Shown: positions 1-12,770, counted from the stretch's first letter. The stretch is DNA of 36,974 nucleotides from Prochlorococcus sp. MIT 0701 (GCF_000760295.1 NZ_JNBA01000017.1:1-36974), one strand, 5' to 3'. The notes: a model not told the origin generated them from the sequence alone. Translations and numbers: made by a program.

Positions 1-603
1 AATGCCTATGCCCTTATTCCAGTCGGTGATACAGAGCAGCGCCTTAACAGTCGTTATTTAGGCGGCGCTTTAGATACCTACGGCTTAGATGTTGGTTATT
101 TCATCACGCCTGATCTCAATGCCTCTGTTGGTTATTACTACCAGCAAGGCGATCTTGATGATGCTGATGGTTCTGGTGTGCAAGTCGCGCTGGATTATGT
201 GATCGCTGATGGCTTAACTCTTGGCGTCAATCTCTCCCATGACGAAGCCTTTGATACAAGATTTTCAGGTAACATCAGCTATCGTTTTGGTAGCAACAGC
301 TCAGCAACAGCAATTGAGAAGAAAGCTTGGGAAATGCCAACAATCAAATCGCTATCTGAAAGCGTTAAAAACAGAAATATCCGCGTTCATGATGCAAAAG
401 ATCTACGTTCATCGACATGCCCGGTATTTGATGCGCGCAATGGTCTACTGCGGGGATACCTATCACCTACCTCACACTTAACCATCCAAACTCTATCAGG
501 CGGTGTGCAACCTCAGACCCACCGGCATTTCCACTACACTACAATAATTCATTGTAGCCCCGGCGCGCCTAAAGCAACTGAACACGGCTGGGAGCCCTCT
601 TGA
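1..603 (+). CDS. C-terminal part of an outer-membrane beta-barrel protein (inverse-autotransporter-like), partial at 5' end
   Basis: The frame is open from base 1 to the stop at 601-603, about 200 residues, so the start lies outside the window. The first 100 residues alternate polar and hydrophobic positions as in outer-membrane beta strands (for example YGLDVGYFITPDLNASVGYYY and LTLGVNLSHDEAFDTRFSG), and the last strand ends in SYRFG, an aromatic-rich strand end. This resembles, from memory, the beta domain of inverse autotransporters (intimin type). After the barrel comes WEMPTIKSLSESVKNRNIRVHD, a linker that often follows such barrels. The last 60 residues look like random sequence, so the original C-terminal passenger may have been lost. 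It could also be another porin-like barrel. The nearest plus-strand partner in style is the secreted repeat protein at the right edge of the window, but the two are 34 kb apart and no direct link is shown. Confidence 0.6.
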   Translation, partial: NAYALIPVGDTEQRLNSRYLGGALDTYGLDVGYFITPDLNASVGYYYQQGDLDDADGSGVQVALDYVIADGLTLGVNLSHDEAFDTRFSGNISYRFGSNSSATAIEKKAWEMPTIKSLSESVKNRNIRVHDAKDLRSSTCPVFDARNGLLRGYLSPTSHLTIQTLSGGVQPQTHRHFHYTTIIHCSPGAPKATEHGWEPS

Positions 604-824
604 GTACTGGCCTGTCTGGGATTTAACGTCTCATCAAAACTCTCATAAAAGCAGCTAATTAACTGTTCAATGCCTGGCACTATCTGAGTACAGAGTCTGC
701 TTATTTGAGGGAATATCTTTACGAGCTAAGTTTCATTAAAAGCTCAGACATAGTGAACTCAGCCTCTACATTGAACGTCTCTGTCAATACAATTACTTCC
801 TCTGTTAGTTCACAAAAAAAATCA

Positions 825-1621
825 CTAAAATAATAGCCGCGAATCTCCATCTCTGATGCCATTGGCTTTCCTGAATCTCAACGAAATTTGATGCCAACCC
901 TCAGGGATTTGATTGAGGCGAACATCCCAATCCCATGGCAATCGTTGTTGGCCTGGTGAAACCCTCTTCTTCTTGCTTGTAGTTCTTGAATGACTGACTA
1001 GCCGTTTAAGCATGCGACTCCCCCAATGGCACTTGGGAGCGCCTTTGCTCTTGTGGCGATAGCGCTGGCAGAAAGGCTCATAGCGCTTGGCACAACCATC
1101 AAGCGTTGCCGATAGATTTAAAAAGGCTGGATGCCATTCACTGATGCCGTCTGATTGCAGCCTGCTGTAGTGGCCATAGTTGCTATAGGGATCAAAGAAT
1201 CCTTTCCTTACCCCTGCTGCTTTGGGATTGGCATGGATATATCTGAGCGTGTTCAATATTCTCCGGTGATCTTTTGGGTGGATCGGCGTTGAGAAATACC
1301 TGGCCTCCCAGAAGTGCCCACAACGCCCGCTCAAGCGGTTCAGGGCCATGGCTGAATACCAAGCAATGCTGAGTACAAAGCAAACCCATGCATCAACCTC
1401 GGCAAATCCTTGGCATCGGTTGGCTTAAGCAGCAAGTGAAGGTGGTTAGCCATCAGGCACAGCCCATACACCCTCACGGCAAATTTCTGCTTGGCTTTAT
1501 TGAGCACTGCCAACAACACATCACGCCTAAGGGCTTTGGCGATCAAGAACTGCCGGCTATTGCAGCGCAGCGTGATGTGAAAACTGCAGCCAGCCGGCAG
1601 TAAGCGTTTTGCTCGAGCCAT
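825..1621 (-). pseudogene. REP-associated tyrosine transposase (Y1_Tnp / RAYT), frameshifted
   Basis: Two minus-strand pieces together make one transposase of about 265 residues. The N-terminal piece (1340-1621, 93 aa) begins MARAKRLLPAGCSFHITLR and carries the HUH metal-binding motif in LMANHLHLLLKP. The C-terminal piece (825-1349) carries GHFWEARYFSTPI and the helix RYIHANPKAAG, whose Tyr is the expected nucleophile. The reading frame breaks near 1350-1381, where two similar units (1350-1364 and 1365-1381) encode AWYSA and ALYSA. A 17-base duplication would shift the frame and leave the first piece ending in a premature stop. RAYT proteins act on REP/BIME hairpins and are usually single-copy domesticated transposases. 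I saw no REP family nearby. It is probably inactive unless frameshifting restores it. Confidence 0.85.
1350..1381 (-). repeat. Imperfect tandem duplication causing the transposase frameshift
   Basis: On the minus strand GCTTTGTACTCAGCATT (1381-1365) is followed at once by GCTTGGTATTCAGCC (1364-1350). The units are 17 and 15 bases long and differ at a few positions. The first is read ALYSA in the upstream frame and the second AWYSA in the downstream frame. A duplication whose length is not a multiple of three explains the frame change. Confidence 0.6.
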
Positions 1622-1726
1622 GGGCTGACGGCATCAGCGCTCAAGCATTAGCCATGCTTCCAACCAAATTCCTTAGCAGCTCTACGCGAGATTATGGAGA
1701 TGGCCGAGCCTGGCCAGACGAGATCT

Positions 1727-2512
1727 TCACCAGTTTTTGAGGGTCTCGATCGCATCGGTTGTACAGCTCAGAATGTGATCGGCGCCGGCCTGCTTCAGTC
1801 GATCTTCATAGGCGTTGCGTGCTTCTTGTTGCTTGATCCCATGCAAATGGGGTGGCGCGACTGCCAGGCTCATCCATTGCTGCTCGGGTTGTTGCTGGCG
1901 GGCATGGATCACTGTGCGCACATCGGCCACCGTGTCGCCTAGGTAGGCGACTGTTGGAACGCCTTGACCCAATCTCCTACCAGCAAGTTGGCTGGCTAGT
2001 TGAAGCAGGCCAGTGGGATCTGGTTTGTCAGGTGCTTCGCCCATGGCGATCAAGGCTGGATGCTTGAGCCCCAAGCGTTGTTCCAATACAAATCGGGCAG
2101 AAGGAGGCTCAGCACCACTAACAAATCCCCAGGCGAAATCAAGCGAACTCAGCTCCTCAAAGAATCTTTGATTGACCAGCAGTGGCTCATTGCGGATAAA
2201 GCCCTGCCAATTGCGGGGGTCGCCATTGGGATCACCGCCAAAATAAAAACGACTAAACACGTCTATGAGCTGCTCGCGGCTCGGAAGTTCTAGGGCTTGG
2301 TTACGGCTTTTCTGATCACGTCTGAGGAGCTCCAGGCTGGCGTCCCAGTCGTTATTCCAGCTGCCTTCTGTTTTGAGTGCGTCGATCACAGCGACGCTGG
2401 GACGCCAGCCGCTGTAATGGTGCACTGTTTCCTGGATGGCACGACGGTAGCTGGCTGCTACATCGCGGATCACGCCGTCGATGTCAAACAGCAGCAGGCC
2501 TTGCAGGTTCAG
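1727..2512 (-). CDS. HAD-superfamily hydrolase (HAD-IA type phosphatase), start codon uncertain
   Basis: A HAD phosphatase-like protein of about 260 residues. Motif I is LLLFDIDGVIRD (nucleophile Asp in DIDGV), the Lys of motif III lies in APDKPDPTGLL, and the acidic motif IV is YLGDTVADVRT. It therefore probably hydrolyses a phosphate ester, but the substrate cannot be told. The first ATG/GTG/TTG codon in frame is the GTG at 2473, which lies inside motif I and would delete the catalytic Asp. The frame is open upstream to a TAA at 2537-2539 and contains only CTG or weaker candidates (2512 or 2506). I therefore extend it to the CTG at 2512. It is divergent from the PSRP-3 gene, with a 65-base gap to the ATG at 2578. 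Confidence 0.75.
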   Translation of the reverse strand: MNLQGLLLFDIDGVIRDVAASYRRAIQETVHHYSGWRPSVAVIDALKTEGSWNNDWDASLELLRRDQKSRNQALELPSREQLIDVFSRFYFGGDPNGDPRNWQGFIRNEPLLVNQRFFEELSSLDFAWGFVSGAEPPSARFVLEQRLGLKHPALIAMGEAPDKPDPTGLLQLASQLAGRRLGQGVPTVAYLGDTVADVRTVIHARQQQPEQQWMSLAVAPPHLHGIKQQEARNAYEDRLKQAGADHILSCTTDAIETLKNW

Positions 2513-2529
2513 TGGATAGAGAGTGTTGA

Positions 2530-3132
<603 letters not shown>

Positions 3133-3167
3133 TCAAGCCAGCCGATCGAATGAAGTCTGCAGACCCG

Positions 3168-3193
3168 CTCCGCCTTTAAGGCGGAGTTTTTTT
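3168..3193 (+). terminator. Rho-independent terminator after PSRP-3 gene
   Basis: Perfect hairpin with arms CTCCGCC and GGCGGAG around a TTTAA loop (3168-3186), followed directly by seven T (3187-3193). It ends the PSRP-3 transcript and separates it from the convergent atp/transaldolase transcript. Confidence 0.9.
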
Positions 3194-3236
3194 AATGGCA
3201 AGACTGAAGTGGAGGCTTCATGGGCGAGCTTGCAGT

Positions 3237-3908
3237 TCAGGCTCCAGAGGATGCGTCTTGCTCAAACGCAGCAGCAGCTTCCAAGGTGGCCTTGACCTCA
3301 AACAGCTCCTCAGCCAGCTCAGCACTGATCGTGAAGGTGTCGATTCCTTCTGCTGCCAAATGGCTTAGATCCCGACGATTGCGCAAGCTAGCCACCAGGA
3401 GTTTGCAGCTGCTGCCAACTCCTTCTAGGGCTCGTTGCATTGCTATCAATTCGGTGTAGCCATCACGGCCTTGATCGTTAATCCGTCCGAGGTAGGGGGC
3501 GATGTGTTGAGCGCCTAAGGCCGCAGCGATCAAGACCTGGGGGGCTTCAAAACAGGCCGTGAATGTGATGGGGATTTCTGCGGCGATCAGGGTGCTTGCT
3601 GCTTGGCTTCCTGCTTGGGTAATCGGCAGTTTGACGTGAATAGTGAGAGCTGGAGTCGTCAATTGAGCCAAGGCAGCGCCGCATTCTGCTAGCTCGATGG
3701 CATGCTTTCCCCATGCTTGAAGATGTAGCTCTAAACAACCAAGTTGTTCGGCTGCAGCAGCCAAGCTCTTGAGATGATCAAGTTGGCAGGGTTGTTGGGC
3801 TCGTCTCAGCAGTGTTGGGTTGGTTGTGATGCCAGTAAAAAGGCCTGTAGGAAGCCATGCTTCCCATTCGCTGGGGTCTGCGCTGTCGAGTAAGAGCTGC
3901 AGAGTCAA
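3237..3908 (-). CDS. Transaldolase-like protein (short TalC/fructose-6-phosphate aldolase family)
   Basis: A 223-residue aldolase-barrel protein. The strand-1 motif GLFTGITTNPTLLRRA (residues 22-37) is typical of transaldolases, and Lys93 in HVKLPIT is the expected Schiff-base residue. ITFTACFEAPQ and the late GIDTFTIS fit the family. The length fits the compact TalC/FSA branch (about 215-220 aa) rather than classical transaldolase (about 320 aa). Substrate (sedoheptulose-7-phosphate or fructose-6-phosphate) cannot be settled by eye. It lies 33 bases downstream of atpC on the same strand, so it may be read through from the atp operon. The start ATG at 3908 precedes LQLLLDSADPSEW, the usual first strand. 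Confidence 0.85.
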   Translation of the reverse strand: MTLQLLLDSADPSEWEAWLPTGLFTGITTNPTLLRRAQQPCQLDHLKSLAAAAEQLGCLELHLQAWGKHAIELAECGAALAQLTTPALTIHVKLPITQAGSQAASTLIAAEIPITFTACFEAPQVLIAAALGAQHIAPYLGRINDQGRDGYTELIAMQRALEGVGSSCKLLVASLRNRRDLSHLAAEGIDTFTISAELAEELFEVKATLEAAAAFEQDASSGA

Positions 3909-3941
3909 CTCAATGTCCTCAGCAGCTGCCTATTGATTTGC

Positions 3942-4343
3942 TTATTTAGTGGCTTGAACTCGCGCTCGGGCGCGATTGAAGTTCTGCTGTGCTTTTATTT
4001 TTTCGGTTGAAGGTTCCTGACCTTCCATTTGGCTCACTTTGGCTTTGGCTTGTTCCAGCTCTGCTTCAGCCGTTGTTGCATCAATGCTATTGCCGAGTTC
4101 GGCACCATTAACCAACACGGTGACATCGTCTGCCTCAACTTCGGCGAATCCACCCATCAGGGCAATGGAGTTCCAGGCCCCATTGGTTCGAACCCTCATC
4201 ACACCGATGTCCAGGGCCGTGACAAGCGATATGTGGCCTGGCAGGATGCCAATTAGGCCTGTGGTGCTGGGAAGAATCACCTCTTCGGCAGTGCCGTCGA
4301 ACACACTCTGGTCAGGTGCCAGAACGCGGAGGGTGAGAGACAT
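3942..4343 (-). CDS. atpC: ATP synthase F1 epsilon subunit
   Basis: A 133-residue epsilon subunit of the F1 sector on the cytoplasmic/stromal face of the thylakoid. The N-terminal beta sandwich starts [17 protein letters not shown] and continues [18 protein letters not shown], the family signature. The C-terminal part is the usual two-helix inhibitory hairpin ([16 protein letters not shown] and [12 protein letters not shown]). Length is normal. It follows atpD by 84 bases on the same strand, the standard cyanobacterial atpB-atpE pair (named atpD-atpC here). Confidence 0.97.
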   Translation of the reverse strand: MSLTLRVLAPDQSVFDGTAEEVILPSTTGLIGILPGHISLVTALDIGVMRVRTNGAWNSIALMGGFAEVEADDVTVLVNGAELGNSIDATTAEAELEQAKAKVSQMEGQEPSTEKIKAQQNFNRARARVQATK

Positions 4344-4427
4344 GGTTCGCAGGCTTGGGTTTGACGTGGAGAAACTGAATGGAGATGAAAGTGATCAGCG
4401 GAGAGATGTCTCACTCCCCGCTGGGCT

Positions 4428-6067
<1,640 letters not shown>

Positions 6068-6121
6068 TCCAGGTCGTTATGTGGTGCTTCGGCGCCCTGT
6101 TCTTGCTCTTTCAATACACCC

Positions 6122-6433
6122 ATGGCAGCTGTTTCTCTCAGCGTCTCCACCGTTAAGCCTCTCGGAGATCGCGTTTTTGTGAAAGTCTCTGAATCAGAGG
6201 AGAAAACTGCGGGCGGCATCCTTTTGCCTGACACCGCCAAGGAAAAGCCCCAGGTGGGCGAGGTGGTTCAAGTTGGCCCTGGAAAGCGCAATGACGATGG
6301 TTCCCGCCAGGCTCCCGAAGTGGGAGTTGGAGACAAGGTTCTTTACAGCAAATACGCAGGTACAGACATCAAGCTCAGCACAGATGAGTACGTGCTGTTG
6401 TCCGAGAAGGACATCCTGGCTGTCGTCAACTGA
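6122..6433 (+). CDS. groES: Co-chaperonin GroES (Hsp10)
   Basis: A 103-residue co-chaperonin that caps the GroEL ring in the cytoplasm. [25 protein letters not shown] holds the first strand and the mobile loop, and [14 protein letters not shown] and the C-terminal EKDILAVVN are standard. I start at the ATG at 6122 ([18 protein letters not shown]); the frame is open upstream but is unlike GroES there. It is followed after 81 bases by groEL, and both are expected to share the CIRCE-controlled promoter. Confidence 0.98.
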   Translation: MAAVSLSVSTVKPLGDRVFVKVSESEEKTAGGILLPDTAKEKPQVGEVVQVGPGKRNDDGSRQAPEVGVGDKVLYSKYAGTDIKLSTDEYVLLSEKDILAVVN

Positions 6434-6499
6434 GCTTTGCGGCTGACTCTGACTTTCAGCTGACACCGGCTTTCAACTGACCAAATCCATCATTTTTAA

Positions 6500-8149
<1,650 letters not shown>

Positions 8150-8157
8150 TCAAAGCC

Positions 8158-8175
8158 GGGACTCTTCGGAGTCCC
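8158..8175 (+). other. UUCG-type hairpin after groEL
   Basis: GGGACTC and GAGTCCC enclose a TTCG tetraloop starting 8 bases after the groEL stop. There is no T run behind it, so it is more likely an mRNA 3'-end stabilising hairpin than a terminator. Confidence 0.6.
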
Positions 8176-8210
8176 ACAAGTCACAAGTTACATGTCATCA
8201 AGAACAGATC

Positions 8211-8238
8211 AAAAGCACCCTTCTGGGTGCTTTTTTTT
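8211..8238 (+). terminator. Rho-independent terminator of groESL
   Basis: AAAAGCACCC and GGGTGCTTTT form a hairpin with a TTCT loop (8211-8234), and the T tract runs to 8238. It lies 62 bases after the groEL stop. Confidence 0.93.
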
Positions 8239-8365
8239 GGCTGATATGAAGGACGATTGCTGGTAGTAACTCTTAGAGAGTTGTGCTAATCAAGTGGCAT
8301 GATCATTGCTGTCTTGATGCTTGCATTGCAAGATCAATTTGAAGCTGAACTTACTGTAGAAATTT

Positions 8366-8866
8366 TTATGACATCGCTTTTCTTAATGCATAGATAGCGG
8401 CACCAGTGCGTTCGTAAATGTGCGCTTTTGTGCGCTTCATTTCGATGCCATATGGATTAGTGAAGATCGCAAATAGTATGCGCGCAAATCTAAATAAATT
8501 CTTCTTTGTGGATGTTTGGCTTGCGTCTTCCCGTTTGACCAGCAATAGCATTTCTTCGTCAATGATTTTGTTGTCGCCAAATGCTTTCAGCATCTTTTCT
8601 TTCTCTGAACTGTTGATCGTATCGAGGATTACCCTTAGCCCTCTGATTGAGTCTCGGTCACCTCTTGCAATCTCCCTGGTAATACTTTGATAGAGGTTCT
8701 CCCATTTGTATGGCTCTTCTTTGAATAGATATGATGCCGGGCTGCTTGAGCTTGCCTTTGACAATCTCGCCTTTTCGTCTTCTTCATTTTGTTGTGATTT
8801 CCAGTAATCATATAAAGGAGAAGCCTTTTTTATGATTGTTGCAAGTTCTTTTCCTTTGGGAGGCAT
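8366..8866 (-). CDS. Hypothetical protein, 166 aa, charged
   Basis: Not recognised. The protein starts MPPKGKELATIIKKASPLYDYW, is Lys/Glu/Ser-rich, has a likely amphipathic centre (SITREIARGDRDSIRGL to NSSEKEKMLKAFGD) and ends with RTKAHIYERTGAAIYALRKAMS. No signal peptide or membrane span is evident. Coding is supported by length and by low but even codon bias; the base composition is clearly more AT-rich than groEL and gpmI on either side. It stands alone on the minus strand between the groESL terminator and another orphan gene. It could be a lineage-specific or transferred gene. Confidence 0.55.
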   Translation of the reverse strand: MPPKGKELATIIKKASPLYDYWKSQQNEEDEKARLSKASSSSPASYLFKEEPYKWENLYQSITREIARGDRDSIRGLRVILDTINSSEKEKMLKAFGDNKIIDEEMLLLVKREDASQTSTKKNLFRFARILFAIFTNPYGIEMKRTKAHIYERTGAAIYALRKAMS

Positions 8867-8982
8867 TTGATTCTCAGGGCAAATGATTTTTTATGGGGAG
8901 GTATATTTATGGGGCACTGATTTGTTGGCCAGAATGCCACTGAATGGGCTGGAAGCTTCTCGTTGAGATGCCGGGTGGCTAA

Positions 8983-9273
8983 TTATTTGACGTTTTGATG
9001 GTCAATACCTGTTTCTTTCTCATAGGCAATGACCAGGTCAACCAATTCTTTCTTGAGTAATCCTTTTAGCTTATCATTTGACTCCTTGACGGGTACCATT
9101 TGCTGTTCATTCGTTTGCTCGTCTTTCGTTACCCCAGCATTAATCAAAGAGGCAAGCCTTTTAAATGAGTCAAAGACAATAAAAGTAAGCCTGATGAGAA
9201 GTAAGATGATTGTATCGGTCGTGATCTTTTCTTCTGGCGCTTTTGACGTCTTCTCCTCTGGTGCCTTTGCCAT
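8983..9273 (-). CDS. Hypothetical small protein with one hydrophobic segment, 96 aa
   Basis: Not recognised. The N-terminus holds a short repeat (KAPEEKTS, then KAPEEKIT), followed by a hydrophobic stretch TIILLLIRLTFIVFDSF (about residues 21-37) that may be a membrane span, then a charged C-terminal half (DKLKGLLKKELVDLVIAYEK). ATG at 9273. It shares strand and low GC with the 166-aa gene 116 bases downstream, and the two may be one small transcript. Confidence 0.5.
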   Translation of the reverse strand: MAKAPEEKTSKAPEEKITTDTIILLLIRLTFIVFDSFKRLASLINAGVTKDEQTNEQQMVPVKESNDKLKGLLKKELVDLVIAYEKETGIDHQNVK

Positions 9274-10014
9274 TTTGGGTTTCCGATAAATGTCTTGTCG
9301 ATAAGGAATCAGTAGAGCAAGTCGCCATCGCCGACACTTTGATTATAGCTTGAAGCCCATTTGGAGCATAGTGTTTGGCCTCTTGATTTTAGCAAAGGAT
9401 CTTTGACTTGCTTTTGTGTGTAAGAAGCTTTGATTCTTGATTTTTCATTCCTTCTTTTTCTTGTTGTATTCATTGTAAGCCGCAGAAGCATATTGCAACT
9501 CTTCGACTATGCATCAAAGATCCTTGCTTTATTGTCTTTGCTGCTTATCGTATGCAACATTCTTCGATGTATCATTTGAGCGATCTATTCTTGTTTGAAC
9601 ATTAGCAAAATTGCTTTGTTGGCTCATTGATGAGATTCTTTTTGTGCTCAAGATGATCTTTGCGTTACTACTGCTGCTTTAGGCAAGCGCATGTTGCTGA
9701 TCGATGGCGATTGCCTGCTTAAGACAGTACTTAGAGCTATGTAATTCTTTGAATAAGCTATGGCTATGCCAACTCGTAGTGAGCATGGATATGTCTGGAG
9801 CTCATTTCTATTGCCATGCTCAACTTTCTTTTTTTGCTTTGCGGGGTATTCCCCTAGGGGCCTTGCTTCTGAGTTGTGTTGGAGGTGTTGAGTTTTAGCT
9901 TGGCATGCAAAAAAAATGGTGATGAGTTCGATATCGATTGGCGTGGTTCATCACATGTTTGTTCAATCCTTTTAGCAATGATCCTGCGAGCCTACGGAGG
10001 AATCAAAGCTCAGT
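9274..10014. other. Long low-GC intergenic stretch, no gene recognised
   Basis: About 740 bases. Short frames exist (9309-9491 minus, 9704-9898 plus), but neither has a convincing start context or family resemblance. The only structure I can support is the terminator-like hairpin at 9909-9954 for the secG transcript. TTG-, TTC- and TTTG-rich runs give the region a skewed composition. Confidence 0.6.
9909..9954 (-). terminator. Probable terminator of gpmI-secG
   Basis: On the minus strand GTGATGA (9954-9948) and TCATCAC (9925-9919) can pair around a 22-base loop, followed by CA and eight T (9916-9909). The loop is large, so the call is moderate. It lies 60 bases after the secG stop. Confidence 0.5.
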
Positions 10015-10245
10015 TCAAGTGAGCCAACCAGCGCTGAGGATTACTGCAAGAGTCAAGAATATGGCTAGGCATGTCCAGGTGATCCTGTTCAATGTTGCCT
10101 CGGCACTGCTGGTGCTTGTGAAACTGGAGCTGCCGCTAGCTGATATCCCTCCCATGCCACCACCCTTGGGGCTATGCAGCAGGACCAACAGCATCAAGAG
10201 AACGCCAGACGCGACCCAGACCCAGGAAAGAACAGACGTAATCAT
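10015..10245 (-). CDS. secG: Protein translocase subunit SecG
   Basis: A 76-residue protein with two membrane spans: VLSWVWVASGVLLMLLVLLH (about residues 5-24) and ITWTCLAIFLTLAVILSAGW (about 54-73). The loop HSPKGGGMGGISASGSS is the SecG hallmark. It is the small accessory subunit of the SecYEG channel. It follows gpmI by 57 bases on the same strand, so the pair is probably cotranscribed. The gene is below the size at which many callers are confident, but the loop motif makes it secure. Confidence 0.95.
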   Translation of the reverse strand: MITSVLSWVWVASGVLLMLLVLLHSPKGGGMGGISASGSSSFTSTSSAEATLNRITWTCLAIFLTLAVILSAGWLT

Positions 10246-10302
10246 GGCCTCAGTCTAGGGATGTGTTGATCATGCTCTGACCTCAACTCGCGATCGTTCG
10301 CC

Positions 10303-11931
10303 TTAAACGGGTTGAGGAAGTCGTGCAGATGGCGTTGGTGACTCAATGGCTTGAATCAACGATAAGCCTGACATGGCATCGGGCTTAGGTAAATCCAGCA
10401 GTTGCAGCAGCGTGGGTGCGATGTCAGCCAGGCCACCGCCTTCACGCAGCTGGATGTCATTGCCGTAGCCAGCCAGCTTGCGTTTCTCTCCTTCTACCAA
10501 GATCACAGGCACGGGGTTCGTGGTGTGAGCCGTCCAGGCCTGACCATCTGGACCTTGCATCAGTTCGGCATTGCCATGGTCAGCCGTGATCAACAGAGTG
10601 CCGCCCATTCGCCCGATCGAATCAAGCAATTGGCCGATGCAGCGGTCCACGGTGCTGATGGCTTCCTGAGCGGCTCCCATCACACCGGTGTGCCCGACCA
10701 TATCTGGATTGGCGTAGTTGATGATGACCAATGAATACACACCACTCTCAATCGCGTTCACACAACTCTTGGTCAGCGTGTCTGCGGACATCGCTGGAGC
10801 CAGGTCATAGGTGGCCACGCGGGGGGATGGCACAAGATGACGCTCCTCTCCTGCTAGTGGCTGTTCGATGCCACCATTCATGAAATATGTGACGTGGGGA
10901 TATTTCTCTGTTTCGGCAGTGCGGTATTGGCGTAGGCCGTGTTCTGAGACCACCTGACCGAGCAGATCGTCGAGTGATTCGGCGGGGAAGGCAACTGCTA
11001 CAGGGAGATCGAGTTCGTACTGGGTGAAGGTAACGACATCGAGGCGGGGCTGATTGGCTCGCGGGAAACCATCGAAGTCTGGAAGTGTGAGGGCTTGCAC
11101 CAATTGCCTGGCGCGGTCAGGACGGAAGTTGAACATCACTAGGCCATCCCCGTCTTTTAAGTAGGTATTGCTAAGACGTGTGGGTTCTAGAAATTCGTCG
11201 GTGGTGCCGTTGGCATAACTTGCGCTGAGAACGTCTTCGGCAGCGACTCTGCTGATCGGTTGATTTGGGTCGGTGAGTACCTCATAGGCCCTGATCGTGC
11301 GCTCCCAGCGGTGGTCACGGTCCATGGCCCAATAGCGGCCGCAGAGGCTTGCTAACTCTCCTACTCCACTGGCGTTGATGGCGTCTTCGATTTGGTGTAG
11401 GTATTTGCTCGCGCTTTGAATCGGGGTGTCTCGTCCATCGGTGATGAGATGCACTGCCACTTTGTTGAGCCCAGCTGCGGCAGCCCAGTGCAAAAGACCG
11501 CAGAGATGGTTGATATGGCTATGGACACCGCCATCGGAACAGAGTCCCAACAGATGAAGTGTGCCGTCAGACTTGCGCAATCGTTCGGCGAGGGCAATCA
11601 GGGCAGGAGTTTGCCCCAGTCTTCCGGCTTGTACGGTTTCACTGATGCGAACGAGTTCCTGACGGATCACCCGACCCGCACCGATGGTGAGATGACCTAC
11701 CTCAGAGTTGCCCATCTGGTTGTCTGGCAGACCGACAGCGGCACCACTGGCTTCGATCAGGGCGTGGGGGTAGGCATGCCAGAGGGCATCCATGATTGGA
11801 GTCTCAGCACTACGGATGGAGTTGTGCTTACGTTCCTCACGATGTCCCCAGCCATCAAGGATCGCCAGCACTACAGGTGCAACCCGGCCGAAATGCCTTG
11901 AATTTCCGGAACTGCTGCTGGACATGTTCAC
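10303..11931 (-). CDS. gpmI: 2,3-bisphosphoglycerate-independent phosphoglycerate mutase
   Basis: A 542-residue alkaline-phosphatase-superfamily enzyme converting 3-phosphoglycerate to 2-phosphoglycerate with two Mn ions. Metal-binding DGWG is at residues 26-29, the phosphoserine is Ser76 in MGNSEVGH, and later metal sites are in [12 protein letters not shown] and ITADHGNAE. Length is somewhat above 510 because of a Ser-rich N-terminus; the ATG two codons on (11925) is an alternative start. It is divergent from pyrR (157 bases between starts) and precedes secG. Confidence 0.97.
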   Translation of the reverse strand: MNMSSSSSGNSRHFGRVAPVVLAILDGWGHREERKHNSIRSAETPIMDALWHAYPHALIEASGAAVGLPDNQMGNSEVGHLTIGAGRVIRQELVRISETVQAGRLGQTPALIALAERLRKSDGTLHLLGLCSDGGVHSHINHLCGLLHWAAAAGLNKVAVHLITDGRDTPIQSASKYLHQIEDAINASGVGELASLCGRYWAMDRDHRWERTIRAYEVLTDPNQPISRVAAEDVLSASYANGTTDEFLEPTRLSNTYLKDGDGLVMFNFRPDRARQLVQALTLPDFDGFPRANQPRLDVVTFTQYELDLPVAVAFPAESLDDLLGQVVSEHGLRQYRTAETEKYPHVTYFMNGGIEQPLAGEERHLVPSPRVATYDLAPAMSADTLTKSCVNAIESGVYSLVIINYANPDMVGHTGVMGAAQEAISTVDRCIGQLLDSIGRMGGTLLITADHGNAELMQGPDGQAWTAHTTNPVPVILVEGEKRKLAGYGNDIQLREGGGLADIAPTLLQLLDLPKPDAMSGLSLIQAIESPTPSARLPQPV

Positions 11932-12088
11932 ACCCGGCTATTGCTTATTAAGGACTTCTCCGGATTGAAGTTACTTCCTCCTTTGCTCTTGGTCTGCATT
12001 TGTGCTGACTTCCGTCAGCTTTTACGCATTGATTGTTGTTGGAGGCAGGAGAAGATCGGCATAAACTCACGTCTTAATCGTCACGACC

Positions 12089-12640
12089 ATGATCGACAAA
12101 GGTAGTGATGAACGAGTTGAGATCCTCTCTGAGCAGGAGCTCGGTCGCACCCTTTCGCGCCTTGCTTCTCAAGTACTCGAGTCTGTCTCTGATAGTCGGG
12201 AACTTTTGTTCCTGGGAATTCCTACGCGAGGGGTGCATCTGTCTCGTGTCTTGGCCAAAGAGTTGGAACCCATTGCTGGCCATAGCATTGATCAGGGAAG
12301 TTTGGACCCCACCTTTCATCGTGATGATCTTGGTCGAGTCGGTACTCGGATGGTGCAACCCACCGATCTCCCCAACAGCGTTGAGGGGCGAGAGGTTGTG
12401 TTGGTGGATGATGTGATTTTTACCGGCCGCACGGTGCGCGCTGCCCTTGAAGCTCTTCAGGCCTGGGGCAGGCCTCAGCGGGTGATGTTGTTGGTGATGG
12501 TGGATCGCGGGCACCGTGAAGTGCCGATTCAACCAGATTTCTGTGGTCGCAAAGTGCCGACTCGTCGCACGGAAAGCATCGAATTGCGCCTCTCTGATGT
12601 GGATGGAGAAGAGGGGGTTTACTTGCGCCAGTTGCCTTGA
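12089..12640 (+). CDS. pyrR: PyrR-type bifunctional regulator / uracil phosphoribosyltransferase
   Basis: A 183-residue type I phosphoribosyltransferase. The PRPP-binding motif is VVLVDDVIFTGRTVRAAL (residues 103-120). FLGIPTRGVHLSRVLA (41-56) and the SLDPTFHRDDL loop match PyrR. In Bacillus PyrR binds pyr mRNA to attenuate it. No pyr gene or attenuator is visible beside it here, so in this organism it may act mainly as an enzyme or at distant targets. The start ATG at 12089 is followed by IDKGSDERVEILSEQEL, the expected N-terminus. It is convergent with the Hsp70-like gene. Confidence 0.93.
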   Translation: MIDKGSDERVEILSEQELGRTLSRLASQVLESVSDSRELLFLGIPTRGVHLSRVLAKELEPIAGHSIDQGSLDPTFHRDDLGRVGTRMVQPTDLPNSVEGREVVLVDDVIFTGRTVRAALEALQAWGRPQRVMLLVMVDRGHREVPIQPDFCGRKVPTRRTESIELRLSDVDGEEGVYLRQLP

Positions 12641-12770
12641 TGAGGACTACACGCTGAGCTGGTGAACTTTTTGTTCATGCACCGGCGCCGTTCGTCTTGA
12701 TGACAGAGGTCAGTTCAGCCCATGGTCGTCTTGCCTTTGGATTGCGTTGAGGTTGGTGTGGATGAATCAG

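Noticed and set aside
221-481. 86-aa frame on the plus strand inside the left barrel gene
   Set aside because: It overlaps the clear barrel reading frame and shows no family resemblance.
9309-9898. Short frames at 9309-9491 (minus) and 9704-9898 (plus)
   Set aside because: Short, no start context, odd composition; nothing like a known protein.
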